In this document: piece after piece, positions 25,567 through 44,598 of the stretch
Position numbering within the stretch: the first letter of the stretch is position 1
Layout: every line of letters starts with the position of its first letter
Position numbers and translations under genes: made by a program
Notes under the pieces: generated by a model
What the model was told of the DNA's origin: nothing
The model's input: the letters and a program-made list of their open reading frames with translations, nothing else
Databases searched by the model: none
Source: Paracoccus mutanolyticus
GTDB taxonomy: Bacteria > Pseudomonadota > Alphaproteobacteria > Rhodobacterales > Rhodobacteraceae
DNA: 64,000 bases
Assembly: GCF_003285265.1 (NCBI RefSeq)
Contig: NZ_CP030239.1
Coordinates: forward strand, 2,587,501 to 2,651,500
Reading direction: 5' to 3'

Positions 25567-27810
25567 GTGGCCGAACGCAAGGACAGTGATTCACGCAAGT
25601 TGCTGCGGCGCCTGCGCGAAACTCTGGCGGCTCCGGGGGGCGGCCAGGACAGGCTTGACCAGATCACCCATCACATCGCGGATTCGATGGGCACGCAGGT
25701 CTGCTCGATCTATCTGTTCCGTGACGCCGACACGCTTGAACTGTGCGCGACCGAGGGGCTGAACCCCGAATCCGTGCACAAGACCCGCCTGCGCCTGGGC
25801 GAGGGGCTGGTCGGCCGCGTCGCCCGCACCGGCCGCCATGTGAACACGGCGAATGCCCCGGCCGAGCCCGGCTTTCGCTATATGCCCGAGACGGGCGAGG
25901 AAATCTTTTCCAGCTTCCTGGGCGTTCCGATCCAGCGCGTCGGCGAAAAGCTGGGCGTGCTGGTCGTGCAGTCCCGCGACGCGCGCCAGTTTTCCGAGGA
26001 CGAGGTTTACGGCCTCGACGTGGTGGCCATGGTGCTGGCCGAGATGGCCGAACTGGGCGCGTTCCTGGGCACGCAATCCGACAGCCTGCCGCCGGCGCAC
26101 CGCTTCCCGACCATGTTCCGGGGCGCCACCGGGCAGGAAGGCGTGGCCGAGGGGAGGGTCTGGCTGCACGAGCCGCGCGTGGTGGTGACGAACCCGGTCG
26201 CCGACGATCCGCAAAAGGAAAAGGCCCGGCTGGGCGAGGCCGTCGCCATGCTGCGCACCACGGTTGATTCCATGCTGGCCGAGGCCGACATGGGCAAGGG
26301 CGACAGCGCCGAGGTCATGGAGACCTATCGCATGTTCGCCCATTCGCGCAGCTGGATGCGCCGGATGGAGGAAACCATCGACCTGGGCCTTTCGGCCGAG
26401 GCGGCGGTCGAAAAGGAACAAAGCCAGGCCCGCGCCCGGCTGGAAAGCGCGGCCGATCCCTATCTGCGCGACCGGCTGCACGACCTGGACGACCTGTCGA
26501 ACCGGCTGTTGCGCATCCTGACCGGGCAGGGCCGCGACACCGGCGCGGAGATGCCCGACGATCCGATCCTGATCGCCCGCAACATCGGCCCGGCCGAACT
26601 GCTGGACTATGGCCGCAAGCTGCGCGGCGTGGTGCTGGAGGAGCGCTCGGTCGGCGCCTGCCGCCATCGTCGCCCGTGCGCTGGCCATCCCCCTGGTCAT
26701 TCACGCCGAACGCATCACCACCGAGGCGCTGAACGGCGATCCGATCCTGGTCGACGGCGACATGGGCATCGTCCACCTGCGCCCCGAGGAATCGGTCGCC
26801 AAGGCGTTTCGTGACAAGATGGCCATGCAGGCCGAGGCGCAAAGCCGCTATGCCGGCCTGCGTGACCTGCCCGCCACCTCGACCTGCGGCACCACGATCC
26901 AGCTTTACATGAATGCCGGGCTGATGGCGGACCTGCCCAGCCTGGAAAGCTCGGGCGCCGAGGGCGTCGGCCTGTTCCGCACCGAATTGCAGTTCCTGAC
27001 CCGCACCCGCGTCCCGCGCCGGGGCGAGCTTGCGGCGCTTTATGCGCATGTGCTGGACAACGCCCATGGCAAGCCGGTGATGTTCCGCACGCTCGACATC
27101 GGGTCGGACAAGGTGCTGCCCTATATGAAGCCGCAGGACGAGCCGAACCCGGCGATGGGCTGGCGCGCGATCCGGGTCGGGCTGGACAAGCGCGGCGTGC
27201 TGCGGATGCAGTTGCAGGCGCTGATCCGGGCGGCGGTCGGGCGGCCGCTTTACGTCATGTTCCCCTTTGTCACCGAGATGAACGAGTTCGAGGAAGCGCA
27301 TCGCCTGCTGATGGAGCAGATCGCCCGCGAACGGCGCCTGGGCCATGCCATGCCCACGGATGTGCGGGTAGGGGCGATGCTGGAAACTCCGTCGCTGGCC
27401 ATCGCCCGGCGCAAGTTCTTCGAGCTTGCCGACCTCAAGGGCACGGTCGGGGGCAACGACCCATGCAGTTCTTCTTTGCCGCCGACCGGGAAAACGAACG
27501 GGTGCGGCGGCGCTATGACGCGCTCAACACCTCGTTCATCTGCCTGCTGGAGCAGATCCTGCAGCGCTGCAACGAGGCGCGGGTGCCGGTCAGCTTCTGC
27601 GGCGAGGATGCGGGCCGCCCGATCGAGGCGGTGACCTTTGCCGCGCTGGGGTTCCGGCGGCTGTCCATGCGCCCGGCCTCGATCGGGCCGGTCAAGCATC
27701 TGATCCGCCGCACCGACCTGTCGGAACTCAAGGCAGCCATCGACGCGGCCCGCGCGGCGGGCGAGACGAACCTGCGGCGCACCGTCACGGACTGGCTGGC
27801 GCGGAACTGA
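25567..27810 (+). CDS. ptsP: PTS-Ntr enzyme I, two indels
   Basis: Phosphoenolpyruvate-protein phosphotransferase of the nitrogen PTS, passing phosphate from PEP to NPr. GTG 25567 is chosen for its GGAGG site and the family start (AERKDSDSRKLLRRLRETLA). A GAF domain spans about residues 20-165 (THHIADSMGTQVCSIYLFRD). The PEP-utiliser helical region and swivelling domain follow. The TIM-barrel is seen as LPSLESSGAEGVGLFRTELQ and YDALNTSFICLLEQ. Near 26658 two bases are missing exactly where SVGA(H)AAIVARALAIP should supply the phospho-accepting His. A third base is lost near 27461 (GGND/MQFFFAADREN). Frames add up to about 748 residues, the normal length, so the gene is probably whole in the organism. 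Confidence 0.9.
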
Positions 27811-28131
27811 TCCCTGACATTCTGAGTGGCGGCTGACCCGTTCGGGCGCCCAATGCTGGCATCATGGCTGGCGGAGCGCCTGCGGGCGGGTCGCATCCGG
27901 GTGGCATCAGGCTGACTGACGATGCGGACCGGCTGGCCGGGCTGCTGGCTGGCGAAGGGCTGGCGTGCTGTCCTGAACCCGCTATAGGCGATTCGCCCGA
28001 CGGCTGCAAGAAAAACCTTTCATATCAAATAATTGATAGAAACAATCGGGAACCTGGCATCGGCCGCAATCGCTTTGCACGCCGGGGCGGCTTGCGTTAG
28101 CCTTTGGAAAGGCGCGGAAAAGGGGTGGCCG
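27811..28131. other. Intergenic, no gene seen
   Basis: About 320 nt between ptsP and the dehydrogenase-like gene. Short frames are shadow-like. The AT-rich patch TTTCATATCAAATAATTGAT near 28018-28037 may be part of a promoter for the downstream gene, but no clear -35/-10 pair was found. Confidence 0.4.
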
Positions 28132-29421
28132 ATGGACATGATGGCACGGGCGACGCAGATCGTGGGGGCGGCCATGGTGGCCTTGCGGCGACGCAACGCG
28201 CCGCGCGAGCCGGCCATCGGGACCGCGCCGCAGATCCCCGGCGCCCGCGAACAGGGCATCATGACGCTCAAGATGCCGACGGCGCGCGGCTGGGCCGAGG
28301 GCGAGGTGCCCCAGGCGGCCGAGGGCCTGCGTGTTCACGCCTTCGCCCGCGACCTGCGCCATCCGCGCTGGGTCGAGGTGTTGCCGAACGGCGATGTGCT
28401 CGTCGCCGAATCCCAGCAAGAGGAAGACCCTCCGCGTTCCCTGCTGGACCGCGCCGCGCAAGCCACGATGCGCCGCGCGGGCGCCCTGGGCAAAAGCGCG
28501 AACCGGGTCAGCCTGCTGCGCGACGCCGACGGCGATGGCGTGGCCGAAGTCCGCGAAACCTTTGTCGAGGGGCAGCGCCAGCCCTTTGGCATGGCGCTGG
28601 TGGGCGAGCGCTTTTTCATGGGCAATACCGACGCGCTGCTGGAGTTCCGCTATCAGACCGGCGCCACCCGGCTGGAGGGCGAGGGGCGGCTGCTTGCCCG
28701 GTTCAAGCCCGGCGGCCACTGGACGCGCAGCCTGCTGCTGTCCCCCGACAAGCGGCAGCTTTACGTGGGCGTCGGTTCGTTGAGCAACATCGCCGATTTC
28801 GGCATGGAGGTTGAGGAGGGTCGCGCCGCCATCTGGCAGGTCGATCTGGAGGGCGGCCAAGCGCGCATCTTCGCCTCGGGCCTGCGCAATCCGGTTGGCA
28901 TGGCGTGGGAGCCCGAGACCGGGCGCTGTGGGCCGTGGTGAACGAGCGCGACGAGATCGGCCCCGAGACGCCGCCCGATTACCTGACCTCGGTCCGCGAG
29001 GGCGGGTTCTACGGCTGGCCATTCTGCTATTGGGGCCAGACCATCGACGACCGTGTGCCGCAAGACCCGGCCGAGGTCGCGCGCGCGAGCCGGCCGGACT
29101 ATGCCCTTGGCGGGCATCCGCGTCGCTGGGGCTGAGCTGGGTGCCCGAGGGGATCGCAGCGCGGGCTTTCGCGTGGGCATGGCCATCGGCCAGCACGGCA
29201 GCTGGAACCGATCGATCCTGAGCGGCTACAAGCTGATCTTCGTGCCGTTCCGGGACGGTCGCCCCTCGGGTCCGCCGCGCGACATCCTGTGGGGCTTCCT
29301 GTCGGAGGATGAGCGCTATTCCCGCGGTCGCCCGGTCGGGGTCGCCCTGGGGCCGGATGGGCGGTCCCTGCTGATGGCGGACGATGTGGGGAACGTGGTC
29401 TGGCGTGTGACCGGCGCGTGA
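28132..29421 (+). CDS. Sorbosone dehydrogenase-like (PQQ sugar dehydrogenase fold) protein, three deletions
   Basis: ATG 28132 starts [20 protein letters not shown]. The beta-propeller blocks follow: [60 protein letters not shown], then after lost bases near 28922, 29119 and about 29155, [31 protein letters not shown] and [20 protein letters not shown]. The order and motifs are those of L-sorbosone/glucose-dehydrogenase family proteins that use PQQ in the periplasm. The N-terminus looks like a short hydrophobic anchor, not a classic signal. About 430 residues. The three single-base losses sum to one codon, so the frame closes correctly. Confidence 0.8.
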
Positions 29422-29442
29422 CATGAGCCGTGGAAACGGCAA

Positions 29443-29467
29443 CGGCGGCCCGGGATCAGGGCCGCCG
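29443..29467. terminator. Bidirectional terminator between convergent genes
   Basis: A 9-bp perfect stem (CGGCGGCCC / GGGCCGCCG) with a GGGATCA loop, located between the stops of the plus-strand dehydrogenase (29421) and the minus-strand flavoprotein (29485). Confidence 0.55.
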
Positions 29468-29484
29468 CGCATATATCGAAAGGA

Positions 29485-29958
29485 TCAGAAGTTTAGGGTG
29501 AAATGGTCGCCCATGTCGGGCTTGGCGCCGGTCAGGTTCGCCTTGGCCACCTCATAGAGGAAGCCCAACCCGCCGGTGGTGGTCCAGACCTCGGCGCTTT
29601 GGACGCGGAACTTCAGCAGGCGCACGTCGGGGTCGCGTTCGCCCTTCTCGAACCAGGACGAGGCGACGGCGTTCCAGATCTCGTCCAGCTTCTCGCGGTC
29701 GGTGGACAGTTCCAGCACGCCCTCGATCCGGGCCCAGAGCTTGCCCGAAGCGTCGCCCACCACATGCATGGCCTCGACCGGGCCGGCGCTGGCCTGGGCC
29801 ACAAGGTCGGTGCCCTCGGCCGTGATGAACCACAGCGCGGCGGCGTCCGGATCGGCGTAATGGGACATGGGAACGAACTTCAGCTTGTCCGCCGTGCCAA
29901 GCATTCCGGCATTGATGTCGTCCAAACGTTTCCAGAAGGTGTCTTTTTCGGTGGACAT
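29485..29958 (-). CDS. Pyridoxamine-phosphate-oxidase-like stress protein (general stress protein 26 type)
   Basis: A 157-residue split-barrel flavin-binding protein. ATG 29958 has GGAGAG upstream. Blocks: FWKRLDDINAGMLGTADKLK, FVPMSHYADPDAAALWFITA, GKLWARIEGVLELSTDREKL, DEIWNAVASSWFEKGERDPD. The 'W...a..WF..G..DP' string marks the general-stress-protein-26 branch, which binds FMN/FAD or heme-like cofactors and is usually stress-induced; the exact reaction is unknown. It is divergent from the AlkD-like gene, with an AT-rich shared promoter region (29959-30049). Confidence 0.85.
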   Translation of the reverse strand: MSTEKDTFWKRLDDINAGMLGTADKLKFVPMSHYADPDAAALWFITAEGTDLVAQASAGPVEAMHVVGDASGKLWARIEGVLELSTDREKLDEIWNAVASSWFEKGERDPDVRLLKFRVQSAEVWTTTGGLGFLYEVAKANLTGAKPDMGDHFTLNF

Positions 29959-30049
29959 GGGTCTCTCCGCTGTTTCAACACGCAAACACCGCGAGCCGGC
30001 GTTGGTTCGTTTATATTGATAAATGTTAATCTCGAAACGGAGCCGAGCG

Positions 30050-30769
30050 ATGGCCTTTCCCCAGCTTGATGCCCTGCGTGCCATGGGCGATCCGCAGAAG
30101 GCCGCCGAGATGGCCACCTATCACAAGGTGCCGCGCCCCTATCTGGGGGTAGCGGTTCCGGCCATCGACGGTCTGGTGCGCGGCTGGCGCGAGGAGCTGG
30201 ACGTGCCGGGCCGGGTGGCGCTGGCAGCGGCGCTGTGGGACAGCGACGTGCACGAGGCGCGCGTGGCCGCCGCCAAGCTGCTGGTGCAGGCCCGGATCCG
30301 CCCCGACGACGCGGCCTGGCGCCTGATCGCGGGCTGGGTGCCGCAGTTCGACGGCTGGGCGGTGGCCGACCACGCGATGAAGGCGGGCGAACGCCGCCTG
30401 CTGGCCGATCCCCGCAGGCTGGACGAGGTCGAGGCCTGGCTGGAGCATCCGAACCTGTGGACCCGCCGTGCGGCGCTGGTCGGAACGCTGCCCTGGACCC
30501 ACGTGCGCAACCCCAAGCCCGACGACCTGGCGCAGCGCGAGCGCATCCTGTCCTGGCTGGTGCGGCTGGCGCCGGACCGGGAAACCTTCATCCAGAAAGC
30601 CATCGGATGGTGGCTGCGCGAACTCTCCAAGCACGACCCGCAGCGGGTGCGCGACTGGCTTGCCGATCACGGCGCCACGCTGAAGCCCCTGGCGCGGCGC
30701 GAGGCGGCGCGCTGGCTGCCCGAGAACCGGAGCCGTCGGGGCGAGGCGGGGCAGGGCGGTCAGCCCTGA
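30050..30769 (+). CDS. DNA alkylation repair (AlkD-like HEAT-repeat) protein
   Basis: About 239 residues of helical repeats. ATG 30050 is preferred to an in-frame ATG at 30023 because GGAG lies 7-10 nt upstream. Conserved blocks: [95 protein letters not shown]. These match AlkC/AlkD-like proteins (W and D residues that grip the damaged base, and the KAIGW-L block). It probably removes N3/N7-alkylpurines. Its 3' end overlaps the convergent lipoprotein gene by 10 nt. Confidence 0.85.
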   Translation: MAFPQLDALRAMGDPQKAAEMATYHKVPRPYLGVAVPAIDGLVRGWREELDVPGRVALAAALWDSDVHEARVAAAKLLVQARIRPDDAAWRLIAGWVPQFDGWAVADHAMKAGERRLLADPRRLDEVEAWLEHPNLWTRRAALVGTLPWTHVRNPKPDDLAQRERILSWLVRLAPDRETFIQKAIGWWLRELSKHDPQRVRDWLADHGATLKPLARREAARWLPENRSRRGEAGQGGQP

Positions 30770-31308
30770 TAAACCTCGAGGCTGGGCAGGTCCGTCAGGC
30801 TGATCCCCAGCAGTTGAAGCGCGGGCAGCGAGACCTGGCTGCCCCCGCTCGCCGGACCGCCCAGCGGGATCAGCCGCACCTTGGCCGACTTGCCATTCGC
30901 CGGGTTGACGATGCGCCCGTCGGATTCGGCGCGCACCAGCGGGGTCTTGATCCAGAACCCCGGCTGCGAGGGATCGCCCAGCGAGGCGATGGTCGTGCCG
31001 AGCAGCCGCCCGGAGGTGGCGGGGGCGGCCGCCTGGGCCCGTTCGGTCGCCGTGGTCGTGTTCAGCGCCGCCGCGCTGTGCGAGACCGGCACCCCGATGG
31101 TCGAGGCCGAGGTGCTTTTGCCCGGGGTGCGCGGCGCCGTGCCCTGCAGCACGGGTCCGGGAATCACCGGCTGGCCCGTGGCCGGGTCGATCATGCTCTC
31201 CATCACCGGCGCCTGCCGGTCGGTCTGGCGCGTCCCGGCGTTCTGCGTGCAGGCGGCCAGCATGGCCAGACCCAGCAGCCCAAGGATGCGCAAAGCCAAG
31301 GTCGTCAT
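30760..31308 (-). CDS. Putative outer-membrane lipoprotein
   Basis: About 182 residues. ATG 31308 has a G-rich ribosome site; an ATG at 31323 is possible. The N-terminus [20 protein letters not shown] is a lipobox signal (LAAC). A linker rich in Ala/Thr follows, then a C-terminal domain (about residues 95-180): [60 protein letters not shown]. Proteins like this are found across Rhodobacteraceae, sometimes labelled D-galactarate dehydratase without basis. Function unknown. It overlaps the AlkD-like gene tail to tail and is divergent from moaA. Confidence 0.75.
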   Translation of the reverse strand: MTTLALRILGLLGLAMLAACTQNAGTRQTDRQAPVMESMIDPATGQPVIPGPVLQGTAPRTPGKSTSASTIGVPVSHSAAALNTTTATERAQAAAPATSGRLLGTTIASLGDPSQPGFWIKTPLVRAESDGRIVNPANGKSAKVRLIPLGGPASGGSQVSLPALQLLGISLTDLPSLEVYQG

Positions 31309-31449
31309 CCGGGAACCCCCCATCCTGTCATCTCCCGGATGCTAGCCTTGGGCCACGGGCCAAGTCCACCGCTACCCGCGTTTCTGGTTGATGGACTGTC
31401 AACGCTCGGCCGGCTTGTGCCGACGGCGCCTCACACCTATCTTTGCGGC

Positions 31450-32457
31450 ATGGAAGCGCGCGCCCCCCTTGTCGATCCCTTCGCCCGGCCGATCAGCTAT
31501 CTGCGGGTTTCGGTCACCGATCGCTGCGATTTCCGCTGCACCTATTGCATGGCCGAGCACATGCAGTTCCTGCCCAAGAAGGACCTGCTGACGCTTGAGG
31601 AACTGGACCGGCTGTGTTCGGCCTTCGTGTCCCTGGGCGTGCGCAAGCTGCGCGTCACCGGGGGCGAGCCGCTGGTGCGCCGCAACATCATGGAATTCTT
31701 TCGCGCCATGTCGCGTCACCTCGGCGCCGGGCTCGACGAACTGACGCTGACCACCAACGGCAGCCAACTGGCCCGGTTCGCGGATGAACTGGCCGATTGC
31801 GGGGTGCGCCGGGTCAATGTCTCGCTGGACACGCTGGACGCGGATCGCTTTACCGCCGTAACGCGCTGGGGCCGTCTGGCGCAGGTGCTGGAGGGGATCG
31901 AGGCGGCCACCCGCGCCGGAATGCGCGTCAAGATAAATACCGTGGCGTTGAAGGGCTTCAACGAGGACGAGCTTTTCCCGCTGCTCGACTGGTGCGCGGA
32001 CCAGGGCCACGACCTGACCTTCATCGAGGTCATGCCCATGGGTGAGATGGGCGAGGAGGCGCGGCTGGACCAGTATTGGGCGCTGTCCGACCTGCGCGCC
32101 CGCATCGCCACTCGCTACAGCGTCACGCCGCTGGCCGAGCGCACCGGCGGTCCCGCCCGCTATGTCCGGCTAGAGGAAACCGGGCAGAAGGTCGGCTTCA
32201 TCACGCCGCTGACGCATAATTTCTGCGAAAGCTGCAACCGTGTCCGCCTGACCTGCACCGGCGAGCTGTTCATGTGCCTGGGGCAGGAGGACCGCGCCGA
32301 CCTGCGCGCGCCCCTGCGCGACAGCGCCGACGACGCCCCCCTGCGCGCCGCCATCCGCGAGGCGATCAGCCGCAAGCCCAAGGGGCACGACTTCGACTAT
32401 TCCCGCCAGCACGTCGCAGGCACCGTCAGCCGGTTCATGAGCCATACCGGCGGCTAG
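31450..32457 (+). CDS. moaA: GTP 3',8-cyclase MoaA
   Basis: A radical-SAM enzyme of molybdenum-cofactor synthesis that converts GTP to 3',8-cyclo-GTP. 335 residues. ATG 31450 gives the family start [20 protein letters not shown]. The N-terminal 4Fe-4S/SAM site is CDFRCTYC (Cys 27, 31, 34). [14 protein letters not shown] and [20 protein letters not shown] follow. The C-terminal cluster binding GTP is [19 protein letters not shown], and the essential GG C-terminus is present. The frame is intact. No other moa gene lies in the window. Confidence 0.95.
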   Translation: MEARAPLVDPFARPISYLRVSVTDRCDFRCTYCMAEHMQFLPKKDLLTLEELDRLCSAFVSLGVRKLRVTGGEPLVRRNIMEFFRAMSRHLGAGLDELTLTTNGSQLARFADELADCGVRRVNVSLDTLDADRFTAVTRWGRLAQVLEGIEAATRAGMRVKINTVALKGFNEDELFPLLDWCADQGHDLTFIEVMPMGEMGEEARLDQYWALSDLRARIATRYSVTPLAERTGGPARYVRLEETGQKVGFITPLTHNFCESCNRVRLTCTGELFMCLGQEDRADLRAPLRDSADDAPLRAAIREAISRKPKGHDFDYSRQHVAGTVSRFMSHTGG

Positions 32458-32487
32458 AAGCGGCTCGGCGCGGCATCGGCCGGAAAT

Positions 32488-32502
32488 GTTCCCCTGATGT
32501 TC
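32488..32502 (+). promoter_or_regulatory. LexA box upstream of uvrA
   Basis: GTTC at 32488-32491 and GTTC at 32499-32502, spaced by exactly 7 bases: the GTTC-N7-GTTC direct repeat used by LexA in alphaproteobacteria. It lies 65 bp upstream of the uvrA ATG. Confidence 0.75.
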
Positions 32503-32567
32503 TGTTAACGGTTGCCATTTCCGCGATCATGCCTATGTGATGCGCTTGGCGGAATCAGGACGGCACG

Positions 32568-35425
<2,858 letters not shown>

Positions 35426-35429
<4 letters not shown>

Positions 35430-35789
35430 CGTCCGCCATGGGGCTCTGGCCTCGGGCCGAGGGGGCCGGGATGGCGCTCGGGGGCATGGCGGTCGAGGGG
35501 TGCGCGTCGCCCGGCTGGCCGGGTGGGGTGGGTGCAGGGGCTGCTGGCGCCGGAACTGGCGATGGCAGGCCGCCTGCTGGGGAAAAGGGTCGGGGATGTC
35601 GTCCAGAACCTGGCCCATCTTTATGCCGCACCCTTCTTGTTGATGGTGCTGGGCGTGGCCGGCGGCAATGTCGGCTGGATCGCTGCGGCGGGCCTGTGGC
35701 TTGCCCATGTCGGGGCCGAGCGGGCGATCGGCTGGCGGCCCGGACTGCCGCCCTGGCCTCGCGGCGCCCGTTCGGAGGCGCGTCCCTGA
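35426..35789 (+). CDS. DUF4260-like membrane protein, one frameshift
   Basis: It starts at ATG 35426 inside the uvrA stop (ATGA overlap): [16 protein letters not shown]. After an indel near 35520 it resumes in the frame ending at 35789: [58 protein letters not shown]. The 'APDl.mlGy..g...g...yN..H.y..P' followed by 'WlaHiG.DRalGyG' pattern is that of DUF4260, a small three- to four-helix inner-membrane family of unknown role. Confidence 0.6.
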
Positions 35790-35827
35790 AGCGGGCGATG
35801 CCGCCGCGTCGCTGGTTTTTTCGTTTT

Positions 35828-35855
35828 CTTGATGCTTGCCGTGCGGCTTATATAC
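35828..35855 (+). promoter_or_regulatory. Candidate promoter of the nuo operon
   Basis: TTGATG (35828-35833), 16 bp, then TATACA (35850-35855), within the 187-nt gap before nuoA. The start of nuoA is 121 nt downstream, which leaves room for a long leader. Assigned by sequence similarity to sigma-70 sites only. Confidence 0.45.
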
Positions 35856-35907
35856 AATGATAGGCAAAGCCGCGCCTACCGTTGACCCTGCCTGCGGGCG
35901 GGGATAA

Positions 35908-36858
<951 letters not shown>

Positions 36859-36862
36859 GGCC

Positions 36863-37477
36863 ATGTCCGACGAAACCCTTCTGGAGCTGGCCGAGCATAT
36901 CGCGATGCGCCGCGGCAACGACGTCGTGGAAACCAAGGTCGCCTTCGGCGAACTGACGGTGACGGCCACGCTGTCCTCGGTCGTGGGGCTGATCGAGTTC
37001 CTGCGCGGCGACGCGAGCTGCCGCTTTTCGACCCTGATCGACATCACCGCGGTCGATTATCCGAACCGGCCGGCGCGGTTCGATATCGTCTATCATCTGC
37101 TGTCGATGCACCAGAACCAGCGCATCCGGATCAAGGCCCACGTCCGCGAGGACGAGATCGTGCCGTCGCTGACCGGCGTCTTTCCCGGCGCGAACTGGTA
37201 CGAGCGCGAGGTTTTCGACATGTTCGGGATCCTGTTCTCGGGGCACCCGGACCTGCGGCGCATCCTGACCGACTACGGGTTCCGCGGCTATCCCCTGCGC
37301 AAGGACTTTCCGACCACCGGCTATGTCGAGGTGCGCTGGAACGACGTCGAAAAGCGCGTGATCTATGAGCCGGTGAACCTGGTGCAGGAATATCGTCAGT
37401 TCGACTTCCTGTCCCCGTGGGAGGGCGTGCGCTATGTCCTGCCGGGCGACGAGAAGGCGGCGGAGGCCAAGAAGTGA
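36863..37477 (+). CDS. nuoC: NADH-quinone oxidoreductase subunit C
   Basis: 204 residues, the 30-kDa peripheral-arm subunit (Nqo5). Blocks: [60 protein letters not shown]. The '[12 protein letters not shown].F.[14 protein letters not shown].G.PlRKDFP' signature is complete. Separate from nuoD, as in Paracoccus, not the fused nuoCD of E. coli. Frame intact. Confidence 0.95.
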   Translation: MSDETLLELAEHIAMRRGNDVVETKVAFGELTVTATLSSVVGLIEFLRGDASCRFSTLIDITAVDYPNRPARFDIVYHLLSMHQNQRIRIKAHVREDEIVPSLTGVFPGANWYEREVFDMFGILFSGHPDLRRILTDYGFRGYPLRKDFPTTGYVEVRWNDVEKRVIYEPVNLVQEYRQFDFLSPWEGVRYVLPGDEKAAEAKK

Positions 37478-38766
<1,289 letters not shown>

Positions 38767-38767
<1 letters not shown>

Positions 38768-39513
38768 TGCTGCGCCGTCTTGCCCCCATCCAGCCCGACT
38801 CGTTCGCGTTCACGCCCGCCAACCTGGAATGGGCGCGCGCCCAGATGACCAAGTTCCCGGAAGGCCGCCAGCAATCCGCGATCATCCCGCTGTTGTGGCG
38901 CGCCCAGGAACAGGAAGGCTGGCTGAGCCGGCCGGCCATCGAATATTGTGCCGAACTGCTGGGCATGGCCTATATCCGGGCGCTCGAGGTCGCGACCTTC
39001 TATTTCATGTTCCAGCTGCAGCCCGTCGGCAGCGTGGCCCATATCCAGATCTGCGGCACCACGACCTGCATGATCTGCGGGGCCGAGGAGCTGATGCAGG
39101 TCTGCAAGGAAAAGATCGCCCCGCATGCGTTTGAGTTGTCCGCCGACGGCCGGTTCAGCTGGGAAGAGGTCGAATGCCTGGGCGCCTGCACCAACGCGCC
39201 CATGGCCCAGATCGGCAAGGACTTCTACGAGGATCTGACCGCCGACAAGCTGGCCCGGCTGATCGACAGCCTGGCTGTCGGCGAGGTTCCGGTGCCGGGG
39301 CCGCAGAACGGCCGCTTCTCGTCCGAGCCGCTGGGCGGGCCGGTCGCGCTGGCCCATCTGAAGGGCACGGACGAACAGTACAACGCCAGCGTGGCGCGCG
39401 CCGTGCGGCTGAACGACACGATCAAGCGGATCGACGGCACCGAGGTTCCGGTCACCACGCCCTGGCGCTGGAAGGCCGAGACCGTGGCGGCCGATGATGG
39501 TATGAACGGTTAG
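38767..39513 (+). CDS. nuoE: NADH-quinone oxidoreductase subunit E
   Basis: 248 residues, the 24-kDa subunit with the off-path [2Fe-2S] cluster N1a. Ligands are visible in [11 protein letters not shown] and [11 protein letters not shown]. The C-terminal 80 residues after the thioredoxin-like domain ([20 protein letters not shown] onward) form the extension typical of Rhodobacteraceae. Intact; corresponds to Nqo2. Confidence 0.95.
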
Positions 39514-39538
39514 GCGGTCGCCTGGGGGGTCGGGAAAG

Positions 39539-39916
39539 ATGGAACGGTCGGTGTGCAACAGGAACTGCTGGATCTCGGGCGCGATCGTCGGGGTGCTGGT
39601 TCTGCTGTTCGCCTCGGGGATCGGTGATCTCGCCTGGGGCGGGGGGCTGTTCCTGGGCGTGGTGGCGGGCGGGCTGTTCGGCGCGCTGATGGTCTGGCTG
39701 GTCTGCAACGAACGTCCCGAACTGGCGGACGCCGGCAATCCGGGCGCCGGGCTGACGCGCACCGACTGGGAGCGCTCGGTCGCCGACCACCAGCCCGATG
39801 CCCTGCTGGTGTCCTCGACCGGCCCCGAGGGCGTGACCTCGACCGCGCAGATGCCCATCGTCGCCGGCGCCATGCCGCGCGGGCCCGCTCCGGCCGAACG
39901 CGACGAGACCCCTTGA
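39539..39916 (+). CDS. Small membrane protein in the nuo operon
   Basis: 125 residues with two closely spaced hydrophobic helices (about 13-31 and 33-54: SGAIVGVLVLLFASGI, GGGLFLGVVAGGLFGALMVW), then a polar Ala/Pro/Thr-rich tail. The N-terminus MERSVCNRNCW has a Cys pair. It is one of the unidentified reading frames found inside nuo operons of Paracoccus and relatives. No known domain recognised. It might assist insertion or assembly of NDH-1 (inference from position only). Confidence 0.75.
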   Translation: MERSVCNRNCWISGAIVGVLVLLFASGIGDLAWGGGLFLGVVAGGLFGALMVWLVCNERPELADAGNPGAGLTRTDWERSVADHQPDALLVSSTGPEGVTSTAQMPIVAGAMPRGPAPAERDETP

Positions 39917-40164
39917 TGCCGCGTGCGGCAGGGAATAACCCGCCCCCTGCGGTGGATGCGGGCCAGATGCGGCTGGTGGGCGCGGTGATTGCCGCCACCA
40001 TGGTCGCCTGGCTTGGAGTGCAATGGCTGGGGGCCCATCTGGGCTGGCCCGCGAAATACGCCTTTCTCGCCGATCTTCTGGCGATTGGGGCCTTGATCTG
40101 GTCGCTGACGGTGACCTGGCGGATCTGGCGGCGGCGCAAGGCGTCTTCGCAGGGACAAGGATAG
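39916..40164 (+). CDS. DUF5337 family protein
   Basis: 82 residues; ATG 39916 overlaps the previous stop by one base. Two transmembrane helices: MRLVGAVIAATMVAWLGVQW and YAFLADLLAIGALIWSLTVT, ending WRIWRRRKASSQGQG. DUF5337 proteins are found in the same spot of Rhodobacteraceae nuo operons. Function unknown; probably linked to complex I biogenesis by conservation of position. Confidence 0.8.
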   Translation: MPRAAGNNPPPAVDAGQMRLVGAVIAATMVAWLGVQWLGAHLGWPAKYAFLADLLAIGALIWSLTVTWRIWRRRKASSQGQG

Positions 40165-42010
<1,846 letters not shown>

Positions 42011-42014
<4 letters not shown>

Positions 42015-42469
42015 AAAAGTGGATGAACCGCATCGGGCTTGCGCTGATGGCCGCCTCGGCCGCCGCGATGATCGCCGCCGACGCCTTCGCGGGCGAGGCG
42101 TCGGACCCGTTCGCGCCGACCGCGCAAAAGTTCTACCTGCAATTCTCGATCTTTACGCCAGGCGATCTGGAATGCGACGCGACCGGGCAGGGGGTTCGCA
42201 CCAAGCGCAGCCGCGGCATGACCAGGGCGCCGCTTTTGCGCATCACCGGCGCCGCGTCCCAGGCGCATATCGAATGCTGGCGCCCCGATGGCACGCGCTA
42301 TACCACCGACGTGAACCGGCGCGTGCGCTATGGCGCCGCCGCCCCGGTCCGGGCGACGGTGATGTTCGTTCCCGAGGGCGACGCGATGAGCATCATGCTG
42401 GCGCCGAGGGAATCGGACCGCCTGGATTCCACGATCCTGCCCCGCGCCTTTGTCCGGGTGCGGCCATGA
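42011..42469 (+). CDS. Exported hypothetical protein in the nuo operon
   Basis: 152 residues, with a signal peptide ([20 protein letters not shown], cut after AFA). The mature part is beta-rich: [60 protein letters not shown]. Two Cys (LECD, IECW) could bond in the periplasm. No family recognised. ATGA overlap with the DUF5333 gene suggests coupled synthesis of two periplasmic proteins. Confidence 0.65.
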
Positions 42470-42591
42470 CGGTGTGGGGCATGGGCATCGCAGCCAGACT
42501 GAAAAACCGGCCAGCCTTCGGCCAGCATTTGCATCTTGCCCGACCCGGCGGAGATCGTTCCGACCGGGCGTGCAGGGAATAAGGAGACAAG

Positions 42592-44591
<2,000 letters not shown>

Positions 44592-44598
44592 CCACGGC

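Noticed and set aside
30235..31449. Very long open frame running through the AlkD-like and lipoprotein genes into moaA
   Set aside because: The extra 405 residues are Arg/Pro-rich shadow translation of real genes; MoaA begins at 31450 as in the family.
31324..31449. Molybdenum-cofactor riboswitch upstream of moaA
   Set aside because: The 126-nt gap shows none of the expected conserved stem-loops; only ordinary intergenic sequence.
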